This document shows, piece after piece, positions 9,449 through 18,741 of a stretch of DNA of 33,245 nucleotides. The notes under the pieces are model-generated. The model ran no database searches. It worked only from the letters and a program-made list of their open reading frames with translations, and was not told where the DNA came from. Position 1 is the first letter of the stretch; every line of letters starts with the position of its first letter. Both the position numbers and the translations under genes were made by a program. This DNA is from an uncultured Saprospiraceae bacterium (GTDB lineage Bacteria; Bacteroidota; Bacteroidia; Chitinophagales; Saprospiraceae): the NCBI GenBank assembly GCA_937974575.1, contig CALJVI010000183.1, positions 1 to 33,245 of the forward strand, given 5' to 3'.

Positions 9449-9805
9449 TTACTTTTTAGTATATTTTCGTTCTTTTATTTTTGCTTTTTTACCAGTAAGC
9501 TCACGTAAGTAATACAACTTCGCTCTTCTTACTTTACCTCTTTTTAACACCTTAAGTTCGCTAATGTTCGGAGAATGTAAAGGAAAAATTCTTTCCACTC
9601 CAACACCATTAGACATTTTTCTGACAGTGAAGGTCTTAGTAGCACCGTCTCCGTTAATTTGGATCACATTACCTCTAAAATCCTGAATTCTTTCTTTAGC
9701 TCCTTCAATAATCTTGTAGCTAACTACTATATTATCTCCAGGCTTAAATTCTGGAAGTTCTCTTCTTGTCTTCAGTTGTTCGTGAACAAATTTAATTGCA
9801 TCCAT
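9449..9805 (-). CDS. rplS: 50S ribosomal protein L19
   Basis: [49 protein letters not shown]...[21 protein letters not shown]. Confidence 0.97.
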   Translation of the reverse strand: MDAIKFVHEQLKTRRELPEFKPGDNIVVSYKIIEGAKERIQDFRGNVIQINGDGATKTFTVRKMSNGVGVERIFPLHSPNISELKVLKRGKVRRAKLYYLRELTGKKAKIKERKYTKK

Positions 9806-9819
9806 TTTTTCAGTATTTC

Positions 9820-9860
9820 AAAAGGATTTTAGACCTTTTATTTAATGAAGCGCAAATATA
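9820..9860 (-). promoter_or_regulatory. Candidate rplS -7 element (TATATTTG) and short leader hairpin
   Basis: Plus strand CAAATATA at 9853-9860; AAAAGG-attttaga-CCTTTT hairpin at 9820-9839, between the candidate promoter and the ATG. Confidence 0.4.
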
Positions 9861-9902
9861 CTATAAAATATACAATATAGCCATCTACTCAAAGGAATTT
9901 AT

Positions 9903-12170
9903 TTATCTTATTAAAGTGGCATATGCTTTTAGCTGAATAGTGCCTTCACGCGGACTGTCGTAGGAAACTAACACAACATATACCCCACTTGGCAAAGTAG
10001 GACCACTGTTGAATTTCTGTCCATTCCAGCCATCATATTGACTTTCTGTCTCATATACCAATTCTCCCCACCTATCCCAGATTTTCATATTGAAATCACT
10101 TATGTTTTCAAGCGTTCCTACGCCCAGGTAAGTGTCATTTCTATCATCATTGTTAGGGGTAAAGGCATTGGGCAAGAAATAACTATTTACTGGCACTATA
10201 TCTAAAACTGCATAGGCAGTATCTACACATCCGTTCTCTGCTGTAACCAGCAAGACGATCTCTTGCAATCCCGTATCCCGAAAGGTGAAACTAGGGTTCT
10301 GATCTCGTGAAGCACCTTGATTGGCAAAGTCCCACTGCCAATTATCTACATCCATGGATGATTGGTCAGTAAAGAAAACGAGTGGATTATAATTGGTAAC
10401 TGTAGTTGGCGAAAAGGTAAAATCCGCCTCTGGACCTTGATTGATCGTAATCCAATTGTTAAAAGTCTTACTTATAGTACAATCAAAAGGAGAAGTAATA
10501 GTCACGGATACCGTAAAGGTCCCCACATCAGTATACTCATGTGTTGGGCTTATCTCATCACTGGTATTCCCTTCTCCAAAATCCCAAAGGATGGTGTAAT
10601 TGGTATCAATTGGAAAGGTCAGATTATTGAAAAAGACAGTTCCTCCTGGTGTACATGCTATAAATGAACTGGGCTGCACAATAACCTGTGCAGGCGCTGG
10701 AGACCAGTTGAACTCAAATAAAAACTCGTCTTGACAGTCATTATTGTCGACCACTGTCAAGGTGACAAACTGCTCACCAGGTGATTCAAACTGATAGCTT
10801 GGACTTTGTTCAGATGAAGTCTGTCCATCTCCAAAATCCCAATTCCACTGAACAATACTGTCTGCTCCTGTAAAACTAAGATCGGTAAAGGTCACGGGCC
10901 CAAAAATACATGTATCATAGTCGACTTGAAAGCCAGATATTATTTCAGGAAACACGTTTACAAATATATTGGCGGTATCTCCACAGGGTTGCCCAGGATT
11001 GAGTACTAAGACTCCCATATACTGGCCTGTATCAGGAAACATTACTGTAGGCTCCCACTCTTCATATACTTCAATACCCTCTCCACCGAAGTCAAACTCC
11101 CAAAAGAATTCATCAATATTGTTTCTGTCTACACTTTGATTCCCAAATTCAAATTCAAGCTGACCACAAACATTGAGTAAGAAAGATTGCTCCCCTAGAA
11201 ATACATCTTCTACTATATCTGCACGGACCAATGGATCACAATCCTCTACATTAAATTGAAAATCACGCCGCACTGTACTAAGTAGCACCCCATTTCTGTA
11301 CTCTTCGACACATACCCCAACGACAAATTGACCTTTGATAAGTGGTGTTCCTGTTATCAATCCAGTTATAGGATCTATAGTGACTCTAGGTTCGCCTCCT
11401 AATGGAAACTGTGAAGTAAACTCTGGTGCTTTAAAATTAACATCCATATATGGTGGAGCAGCATCTGGATTAGGAGCTACACCATTTAGCGCAAAAGGAG
11501 ATCCTCCATTATTACCTGATCCAGCTAAGCCTCCTCCAGTAAAAGGAGAACAAAAACTATACACCAATAAGTCACCCTCAGCATCGGTTGCACCATGATC
11601 AAATATCAATGGCTCATTGTTGCATATAATGATTTCTGGAAAAGCATCATACACTGGAGAGTTGTTACAAGTAGAGTGCGCAAAAGGCGTAATTTCTATA
11701 GAGTACGTAGCACCCGTATCACCTGGATCAAAAATATTATTGATAGATCCATTCCGACAACATCTTGAATAAGTAACGGTGTATGAACTTGGCGATGCAG
11801 GTAAGGTCTCTGTAAACACATAGGTTCCTTGCTGAACACAAACATTATCAGGAATCTCTAAACAAGGATTTTCTAAGGTAGGTGGAATATCCCGAACGTT
11901 TGGAGTACCTAGATCAACATTTCTAAGCAAGCTTGTGCCATCGAAAATAGACACCGAACCCGTTAATGCATTATTGCCAAAGCTGTCAAACTGAGCTCCT
12001 CCGCTCGCACAATCTCTATATACCTGTAATGTAAATCGATATAAATTATTACCCAGACACTCATAAGTCAGCTCACCCCCTACTATATGAGCAGCCTTTC
12101 CTACTTGTAATAGACTCAGCATGAAAACAAAAAGAAAACAATATTTTTTAAATAATAATCCAGTTGGCAT
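9903..12170 (-). CDS. Secreted PKD-domain protein with T9SS type B (gliding motility-associated) C-terminal sorting domain
   Basis: Signal peptide; repeated PKD motifs (WNWDFGDGQTSSEQSPSYQFESPGEQFVTLTV; ILWDFGEGNTSDEISPTHEYTDVGTFTVSVTI); C-terminus YFLPNAFTPNNDDRNDTYLGVG...MKIWDRWGELVYET...GWNGQ...LPSGVYVVLV. Confidence 0.93.
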   Translation of the reverse strand: MPTGLLFKKYCFLFVFMLSLLQVGKAAHIVGGELTYECLGNNLYRFTLQVYRDCASGGAQFDSFGNNALTGSVSIFDGTSLLRNVDLGTPNVRDIPPTLENPCLEIPDNVCVQQGTYVFTETLPASPSSYTVTYSRCCRNGSINNIFDPGDTGATYSIEITPFAHSTCNNSPVYDAFPEIIICNNEPLIFDHGATDAEGDLLVYSFCSPFTGGGLAGSGNNGGSPFALNGVAPNPDAAPPYMDVNFKAPEFTSQFPLGGEPRVTIDPITGLITGTPLIKGQFVVGVCVEEYRNGVLLSTVRRDFQFNVEDCDPLVRADIVEDVFLGEQSFLLNVCGQLEFEFGNQSVDRNNIDEFFWEFDFGGEGIEVYEEWEPTVMFPDTGQYMGVLVLNPGQPCGDTANIFVNVFPEIISGFQVDYDTCIFGPVTFTDLSFTGADSIVQWNWDFGDGQTSSEQSPSYQFESPGEQFVTLTVVDNNDCQDEFLFEFNWSPAPAQVIVQPSSFIACTPGGTVFFNNLTFPIDTNYTILWDFGEGNTSDEISPTHEYTDVGTFTVSVTITSPFDCTISKTFNNWITINQGPEADFTFSPTTVTNYNPLVFFTDQSSMDVDNWQWDFANQGASRDQNPSFTFRDTGLQEIVLLVTAENGCVDTAYAVLDIVPVNSYFLPNAFTPNNDDRNDTYLGVGTLENISDFNMKIWDRWGELVYETESQYDGWNGQKFNSGPTLPSGVYVVLVSYDSPREGTIQLKAYATLIR

Positions 12171-12332
12171 TTATGCTACTTTAGAAAAATAACTAATACA
12201 AATTATTTTAGTTGAGACTTGATGTAATTAATAATTAAAGATACTCGTTTAATATAACATATACATAGACCATAATCATATAAAGTACTCAAATTTTAAC
12301 GAATTATTGCAATATCTACTACATTTAACCAA

Positions 12333-12902
12333 ATGATTGACATCGACTATTTTAATAAGTGCCTTGAAGTTTTGAAACAAGGTGGTACCATTTTATTTCC
12401 TACAGACACTATCTGGGGTATAGGTTGTGACGCTACAAATGAACAAGCAGTAGAGAAAGTATATCATCTAAAACAAAGAGACCGGTCCAAACCGCTCATA
12501 GCGCTTGCCTCTGACATTCAGATGATTAAGCAGTATGTCACTCAAATACACCCTAAGGTAGAAACTTTGCTAGAGTTCCATACCAGGCCAATAACTGTCA
12601 TATACGACCACAGGCAAGGATTTCCTAGCAACGTAATCAACAAGGATAATACGATTGGAATGCGCATCCCACAAGATAAGTTTTGCAAAACCCTCATTGC
12701 TTCCTTCGGAAGACCTATAGTGGCGAGTTCGGCAAATATCAGCAACGAAGCATTTCCTAAAAACTTCAGTGAAATCAGTTCCAGCTTGATTCAAAAAGTC
12801 GACTTCACTATTCCTTACAGACAAAACGACAATCAATTCTTACCCCCTTCCTCTATAGTTCGCCTTACCTCAAATGAAGAACTTGAATTCATAAGAGATT
12901 AA
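12333..12902 (+). CDS. tsaC: L-threonylcarbamoyladenylate synthase (Sua5/YciO/YrdC family)
   Basis: GGTILFPTDTIWGIGCDATN, VYHLKQRDRSKPLI, RPITVIY, TIGMRIPQD, RPIVASSANIS. Confidence 0.93.
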   Translation: MIDIDYFNKCLEVLKQGGTILFPTDTIWGIGCDATNEQAVEKVYHLKQRDRSKPLIALASDIQMIKQYVTQIHPKVETLLEFHTRPITVIYDHRQGFPSNVINKDNTIGMRIPQDKFCKTLIASFGRPIVASSANISNEAFPKNFSEISSSLIQKVDFTIPYRQNDNQFLPPSSIVRLTSNEELEFIRD

Positions 12903-12960
12903 ATGGTATAAATTAAAGACGCTTACTTCGTTATGCTAACAAATCCTATATTTGTTGAGC

Positions 12961-14676
12961 ATGAAATGTACTGTCTATTACAACGACTCTTCTGAGCAGC
13001 TTATCGCCAATAAAATGACCTTCTTCGAAGAAGTTTATTTTGACTACAAAATATTGGAAGAGCAAGACCACAAGAGACTCAGCTTATTTATCCACCCAAA
13101 GCAAAGTATACAGGTTGACAAGGTCATAGTAGAGATTCCGTACCATTTTCAACCTTCAGATAAGATCCTTTGCAACGGATTTCAGTCATGGTCTGAGACC
13201 AAGACTTACAGCCCATCAGAAAAAATACCCCAGCTCAGAAAGTTGGCAGAACCCTTCTTTCAGTATTATACAGATAGCCACCTATTTCGCGAGAAAAGGC
13301 CAGACTTGTACTCGTGGACTTACGGATATGTGCAACAAAGCTCCAAGACACTTCTGATCGGCAGTGTTTCCGAAAGTACCGCATATACCCTAATCGAATA
13401 CGACACCAAGGCCAATATAATTCGCATCACAAAGTTATGTGATCACATCACACTCGCACATAGCTTTCCTGTTTTTGACCTTATACTTAGTGAGGGAAAA
13501 GAGCAGAAAGTATTTGATGATTATTTCAAAGCGATTGGCCCTTCACCAAAGAAAATGGAGTCGACTTTCGGATGGACCAGTTGGTATAGGCATTACAATA
13601 AAATTTCGGAAAGCAAAATTCTTAATGATCTCGAAAGCTTCAGTAAGCATTCCAACGAAGCACCTTTTTCAGATACGGAGCGCATTTTTCAGATTGACGA
13701 TGGATACCAAACTGCTATAGGGGACTGGCTTTCGATCACTTCTGAATTTCCAAATGGACTGTCTAGCATCGCCCACAAGATCCGGTCAGAAGGAATGACG
13801 CCTGGTATATGGATTGCGCCTTTTGTTTGCAGCAAAACCTCAAAGATATTTGCCCATCAAAAAGACTGGCTACTCAAAGATGACAAAAAAAATCCCATCA
13901 AGGCGGGTTACAATCCACTATGGGGAGGCTGGTATTACGCACTAGATATCTATAACCCAAAGGTCAAAGACTACCTCACGGAGGTATTCTATACCTTCTT
14001 CAACAAGTGGGGATTCCAACTCGTCAAAGCTGACTTTTTATTTGCTGCATGCATTGCTCCACCCAAAGGCAAAACCAAGGCGCAGGTTATGTTTGATGCC
14101 ATGACATTCATAGCGCAACTGGTAGGCCAGAACAAACTATTAGCCTGTGGCATTCCATTGGGTAGTGTTTTTAATCAGACCGCTACTTGTCGCATTGGCC
14201 CAGATACACATCTTGCTTGGACCAATCCGATGATGCGGTTTCTACGCAAACGAGAGCGAGTTTCGACTCTTTCTGCCTTGCGCACCATCATCCATCGACG
14301 TCATCTCAATAAACGGGTATTTATCAACGACCCTGATGTATTTATCATGCGTGCCGATGGCCATAAACTGTCAAGGGATCAGCAATATACGCTACTCCTT
14401 GTTCAAGTACTTTTTGGCTCTCAAATTTTCAATTCCGACGACTGGAACAGCTATGACAATCCTACTCTCCAAGAAATCAAAGGTCTCTTAGCATTCAGAG
14501 AACCAACCATACTCCAAGTCCATGAACCTATTTCAGATTATTATCAAATCCATTTCCAAAAGGACTATACCTACATTGCACATATCAATCTTAATAAACA
14601 TAAGGTGAATATTCCCAACCTAGAGGCAGGGTTTGACCTCGACCCTTTTGAAAGTATCGTTTTACGCAAAAAGTAG
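12961..14676 (+). CDS. Alpha-galactosidase, GH36/melibiase-like, no signal peptide seen
   Basis: GWTSWYRHYNKISE, FQIDDGYQTAIGDWL, GIWIAPFVCSKTSKIF, FQLVKADFLFAACI, FINDPDVFIMR. The ORF track starts at a TTG (12952); the ATG at 12961 is preferred. Confidence 0.85.
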   Translation: MKCTVYYNDSSEQLIANKMTFFEEVYFDYKILEEQDHKRLSLFIHPKQSIQVDKVIVEIPYHFQPSDKILCNGFQSWSETKTYSPSEKIPQLRKLAEPFFQYYTDSHLFREKRPDLYSWTYGYVQQSSKTLLIGSVSESTAYTLIEYDTKANIIRITKLCDHITLAHSFPVFDLILSEGKEQKVFDDYFKAIGPSPKKMESTFGWTSWYRHYNKISESKILNDLESFSKHSNEAPFSDTERIFQIDDGYQTAIGDWLSITSEFPNGLSSIAHKIRSEGMTPGIWIAPFVCSKTSKIFAHQKDWLLKDDKKNPIKAGYNPLWGGWYYALDIYNPKVKDYLTEVFYTFFNKWGFQLVKADFLFAACIAPPKGKTKAQVMFDAMTFIAQLVGQNKLLACGIPLGSVFNQTATCRIGPDTHLAWTNPMMRFLRKRERVSTLSALRTIIHRRHLNKRVFINDPDVFIMRADGHKLSRDQQYTLLLVQVLFGSQIFNSDDWNSYDNPTLQEIKGLLAFREPTILQVHEPISDYYQIHFQKDYTYIAHINLNKHKVNIPNLEAGFDLDPFESIVLRKK

Positions 14677-14699
14677 AGAATGTTGAAAAATATAAATGA

Positions 14700-14870
14700 T
14701 GAGGGGCCTACCCTTGCCACCAAGCTCCGCACCTATCACAAGGGTCGCTATGTTGCGTGACTCGTTATTCACTCGGTCTTTAATACCAGAAAAATGGTAT
14801 TGCAGACTTCCTCCGCTAGGCACCAGGCTATGCAATGTCGTCACCACTTCACAGCGCTAGTCCAAAAAAA
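14700..14870. repeat. Structured intergenic element between convergent genes (candidate dispersed repeat, copy 2)
   Basis: Hairpin GTCT-tt-AATACCA-gaaaaa-TGGTATT-gc-AGAC at 14776-14807; shares CTCGTTATTCACT with the element at 25958-26085. Confidence 0.5.
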
Positions 14871-14872
14871 AA

Positions 14873-16528
14873 TTATTGGGATTGAGTAAGTTGATTGTAG
14901 GATTTTTGCGCATTCATAGCTTCGACTAAGACAGGATCATCGCTATTCAAAATCTTATAAAAAGCCAAATCACCATAGAGCTGTTTGCCGATTTTTGCTT
15001 TGATAGCATTGCGTAGTTCATCTTGAATGGTTTCATTTATTATAGCATCAGGCTTCACTGACAAGTTGCTTGCATGATGAAAATCAACAAGATTTTCAAT
15101 AATATTCTCGTCTAGTTTATACTCTTCAATGAAGTTAGATTCTACCATATCAAAATCATTGCCTTCTACAAATTGAAAGGCAAACTTTGTGATACTTCCA
15201 TTCAATTCTAGAAAATACTGATTCAGCAAAGTGGAATCGTATGGCACATATACGTCTGGTGTGATTCCACCACCAGCATATACTTCCCTGCCATTGGCAG
15301 TATAAAATTTACTCGTATCCGAAATCTCAACTTGATTTAAGTTGGTGAATTCCCCAGAGTCGATTCTCTTTTCAAGATAATTGTCATAGTCTTCTTTCTC
15401 CTCATAGTCTCTCTGTATCAATCTACCAGCAGGCGTATAATACCTCGCCACAGTAAGCCTCAATGCAGATCCATCTTTAAGATCATATTGTTCCTGCACC
15501 AAACCTTTGCCATAAGATCTGCGGCCTATGATCAAACCTCTATCCCAATCTTGTATAGCACCAGCAACGATCTCACTTGCAGAAGCAGAACTTTCATCAA
15601 TCAATACACAGACTTTTCCAATGTCAAAAACATTTCTACCTGTAGTAAAAAACTCTTCTTTCTTTACATTCTTCCCTATAGTGTAAACTAATTTTTGATC
15701 CTTTTCAGAGAATATTTGGTTCAATATTTTTATGGCTTCGTGCAAGTATCCCCCTCCATTACCCCGTAAATCAAACATGAGGTTTTTCATATTATGGTTT
15801 TCGACTAGGTCGTTTAAGGCAGTCATAAATTCTGAAATCGTATTGGCGCTAAATTTATTCAATTTGATATAGCCCGTATCATCATTGAGCATATAATGAA
15901 CATCTACACTACTGACTACTATTTTACTTCTTGTGAGTTCCATTTTTAGCAATTCTTCTTCACCAGGTCTTTTGACGGATAATTCTACTTTTGAGCGGTT
16001 TACTCCTCTCAATCTTTTGATCAACTCTTTATCTCCAGATTCAGAAATATCATTTTCAGAATCTAAATTTATAGCATCAAGAATTCTATCTCCCTTTTTT
16101 AAGCCAGCCTTTTCTGCTGGGCCTCCATCGATTAAATTTAGTACAGCTATGGTATCCCCCAGTAAGATATACTCAATACCAATACCTACAAAGCTACCGT
16201 CCAGCTGCTCGTTTGCTTTCTTTACCTGTTCCGCAGACATATATACGGAGTGAGGATCTAGATCTTTGAATAGGGAGGTAATTGCTGTTTCTACAAGTTG
16301 ATTTGTATTTACAGTATCTACATATTTGGCTTGGATATACCTGATCAGTTCTTCTACCCTACCTTGGCCAACAGTATTTGTTGCACCGTTCGAATTTTCG
16401 AAGACGATCTTAGTTTGTTGAGATGAGGGCTGTAGTTTTGACCCTACTACCATTCCCCCCAACATCATGATGGAGAAAAGGAACGGTAACCAAACGTTTA
16501 GTTTATTTTTAGGAGATTCTTTATCCAT
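14873..16528 (-). CDS. S41 family C-terminal processing peptidase (CtpA/Tsp-like) with PDZ domain
   Basis: N-terminal membrane segment; PDZ (GIGIEYILLGDTIAVLNLIDGGPAEKAGLKKGDRILDAI); catalytic region MFDLRGNGGGYLHEAIKI, VLIDESSASASEIVAGAIQDWDRGLIIGRRSYGKGLVQ. Confidence 0.95.
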   Translation of the reverse strand: MDKESPKNKLNVWLPFLFSIMMLGGMVVGSKLQPSSQQTKIVFENSNGATNTVGQGRVEELIRYIQAKYVDTVNTNQLVETAITSLFKDLDPHSVYMSAEQVKKANEQLDGSFVGIGIEYILLGDTIAVLNLIDGGPAEKAGLKKGDRILDAINLDSENDISESGDKELIKRLRGVNRSKVELSVKRPGEEELLKMELTRSKIVVSSVDVHYMLNDDTGYIKLNKFSANTISEFMTALNDLVENHNMKNLMFDLRGNGGGYLHEAIKILNQIFSEKDQKLVYTIGKNVKKEEFFTTGRNVFDIGKVCVLIDESSASASEIVAGAIQDWDRGLIIGRRSYGKGLVQEQYDLKDGSALRLTVARYYTPAGRLIQRDYEEKEDYDNYLEKRIDSGEFTNLNQVEISDTSKFYTANGREVYAGGGITPDVYVPYDSTLLNQYFLELNGSITKFAFQFVEGNDFDMVESNFIEEYKLDENIIENLVDFHHASNLSVKPDAIINETIQDELRNAIKAKIGKQLYGDLAFYKILNSDDPVLVEAMNAQKSYNQLTQSQ

Positions 16529-16638
16529 TTGTTAGTAACAAAAATACATCAATTTTAAGGGTAATTTGCAGCAAATAGGTAGTTAATTAAGGATTCTTAC
16601 GCAGATTTTTGAATCTTGTCCTAGATTATGCATTAATT

Positions 16639-16653
16639 TTAATCTCAGATTAA
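16639..16653. promoter_or_regulatory. Palindrome TTAATCT-c-AGATTAA, candidate Lrp/AsnC-family binding site
   Basis: Perfect 7-bp inverted repeat with 1-nt centre, 38 bp upstream of the regulator start codon. Confidence 0.4.
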
Positions 16654-16691
16654 TTGAACAAATCAAAATCGATCTAAATTTTACAAATACT

Positions 16692-17159
16692 ATGATTGAC
16701 AAGCTTGACCGAGATATCATCAATACCCTACTTGAAAATGCAGACATGCCATATACAGAAGTAGCTAAAAAACTCTATGTATCTGGTGGTACCATTCATG
16801 TTCGTATGAAAAAGTTAAAAGAGCAGCTAAATGTCATCAGAGGAGCATATTTAGACATAGATCATACTAAGCTAGGCTACGATATCACTGCTTTTATAGG
16901 CGTTTTTCTTGAAAAAAGCTCTCTATACGAGACTGTTACGGAAAAACTCAAAGATATCCCAGAAATAGTCAGTGCCCACTATACCACTGGCAATTACAGT
17001 ATTTTTGTGCGTATTATCTGTAAAGATACTGACCATCTCAGAGAGGTACTCTCAGAAAAGGTCCAGAGCATAAAAGGCATCCAACGAACAGAAACTTTTA
17101 TTTCCTTAGACGAGAGTATTGACAGACCGCTTCGTATATCAAATGATGAAGATAAATAG
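16692..17159 (+). CDS. Lrp/AsnC family transcriptional regulator
   Basis: MIDKLDRDIINTLLENADMPYTEVAKKLYVSGGTIHVRMKKLKE (HTH) followed by a RAM-like domain (GYDITAFIGVFLEKSSLYETVTEKLKDIPEIVSAHYTTGNYSIFVRIICKD). Confidence 0.93.
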   Translation: MIDKLDRDIINTLLENADMPYTEVAKKLYVSGGTIHVRMKKLKEQLNVIRGAYLDIDHTKLGYDITAFIGVFLEKSSLYETVTEKLKDIPEIVSAHYTTGNYSIFVRIICKDTDHLREVLSEKVQSIKGIQRTETFISLDESIDRPLRISNDEDK

Positions 17160-17240
17160 TGGAATAATTATTGACTTTATAATACGTTCTATTATTGGTA
17201 AAACAACCTTAAAGTGTTGATTTACAACAAATACTAACTC

Positions 17241-18734
17241 ATGTTTAGAAGATTACTTGTTTTGTTTTGTGCTTTATCGCTAAGTAGTGTTCTACTGAGT
17301 CAGGGGAGCCCAAGCAAGAATGCACCTATAAAGTATAGACTATTAATGACATCTGTCACTGTAGAAGATGTGAATAAAGATGAAATAGCAATTACTTTAA
17401 ATGCCTTTAACACAGGTCGGCAACCTATAGACTTCTCTTCATTCAACTCTGTCCCTAAAGAAATGGAAATCAAATTTGAAGAGTCCTTTTACAGAAGTAA
17501 TCTCAGTGACCTCGAAGAAGATATCGTTACTAGTATGATGAATAAAAATATCACTATTAATAATGGGAAAATTCTCAAAAACCTAAGATTTAACCTTCCA
17601 TGTACCGAAGGCATGTACAAAGAGCTCACAAAAAAAGAAAAGCGTTTCACTAAAAATTATACTCCGCGATCAAAGTCAAACGCACCAACTTTGAAATATA
17701 AGACAGCTAAAAAGAAAGCGTCTGGATTGGCTAATGTTGTGGCAAAAAAGAAAAAGAAAAAAAGCAAAAAAGTAGACATTACTGATGCAAGAAAGGAAAT
17801 GGTTAAAGCAGATACTAAGGTAAATGCCCCAAAAATAAATAGCCCTAAAGTAAAGGAGCCTGTCATCAAAAAAACTAAAGTGAATACCCCTGATGTAGCG
17901 ATCACAGAAAAGAAGGTAGATACTCCAAAAGTCAAAAAACCAAAGGTAGATGTTAATCCATCGACTGAAATCAAAACGACAAAAGCTAAAGTCAAGGAAC
18001 CAACAGTTGCTGTTGACACTCCAAAAAGAAAAGATACCTCTATTCCAAGAGAGACCCCTAAAAATACAAGAAAGCAAAATGTAGATGTTGTAAGTACAGA
18101 AAAAAAGAGATCCACTGTTTTTGAAAAGCAAAAACAAAAGAAAAAAGAAATAGAAAATAGCAAAAAAGATTCTTTCAAAATTGAGCAAGCTTCCCAAAAA
18201 GAAGATGAAAAAGCAATCTTGGAGTCACTCGGAGTAGGTTCAGAAAAGAAAAAAACGAAGAAAAATAATTCTACGGCAGGCAAAGTAGCATTTGACACCA
18301 AAGCTGGAGTAGAGGCATCAAAAAATTCATATGCTGAACGATCAGTTTGCCCAGACATGGTCCTTGAAAAAATTACTATTATAAAGAAAAATAGTAAATG
18401 GGTTACACTCGAATATACGCTAACCAATGTGGGTAAAGGCCCTGCATACCTAGGTAAAGATAGCAATAATCAAAATCTTGCCTTACGTGCTTTCTTATCC
18501 TCATCAGAGAATCTTAGTAGAGGTTCACTTCCTCTTGGAGGCGGCTTTGTCAACTACGACAATAAGGAAAATCAAGAACTCTATCCAGAGGATAGTTTTA
18601 CCGGTACGCTAAAGTTGGACATTCGTAAAATGACCAAATTTACACCTTTTGTAATCCTAAACTTTGATCCATTCAACGTACTTGATGAATGCACTAAAAC
18701 TAATAACTACGGGCAAATAAAAGTTGGAGGGTAA
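17241..18734 (+). CDS. Secreted protein with long Lys/Pro-rich low-complexity central region and a C-terminal domain of unknown function
   Basis: Signal peptide MFRRLLVLFCALSLSSVLLSQG; centre NSPKVKEPVIKKTKVNTPDVAITEKKVDTPKVKKPKVD; structured C-terminus VTLEYTLTNVGKGPAYLGKDSN.... Confidence 0.8.
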   Translation: MFRRLLVLFCALSLSSVLLSQGSPSKNAPIKYRLLMTSVTVEDVNKDEIAITLNAFNTGRQPIDFSSFNSVPKEMEIKFEESFYRSNLSDLEEDIVTSMMNKNITINNGKILKNLRFNLPCTEGMYKELTKKEKRFTKNYTPRSKSNAPTLKYKTAKKKASGLANVVAKKKKKKSKKVDITDARKEMVKADTKVNAPKINSPKVKEPVIKKTKVNTPDVAITEKKVDTPKVKKPKVDVNPSTEIKTTKAKVKEPTVAVDTPKRKDTSIPRETPKNTRKQNVDVVSTEKKRSTVFEKQKQKKKEIENSKKDSFKIEQASQKEDEKAILESLGVGSEKKKTKKNNSTAGKVAFDTKAGVEASKNSYAERSVCPDMVLEKITIIKKNSKWVTLEYTLTNVGKGPAYLGKDSNNQNLALRAFLSSSENLSRGSLPLGGGFVNYDNKENQELYPEDSFTGTLKLDIRKMTKFTPFVILNFDPFNVLDECTKTNNYGQIKVGG

Positions 18735-18741
18735 TGAATAC

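Noticed and set aside
10362-11598. Plus-strand ORFs within the PKD protein region
   Set aside because: Antisense to a full-length minus-strand gene with signal peptide, PKD domains and a T9SS tail.
14662-14847. 61-aa minus-strand ORF
   Set aside because: Overlaps the end of the alpha-galactosidase gene and the structured intergenic element; no domain signal.
17657-18466. Antisense ORFs of 269 and 173 aa opposite the Lys-rich protein
   Set aside because: They are Phe/Ser/Leu-rich mirror images of A-rich Lys codons; the plus-strand frame has a signal peptide and structured ends.
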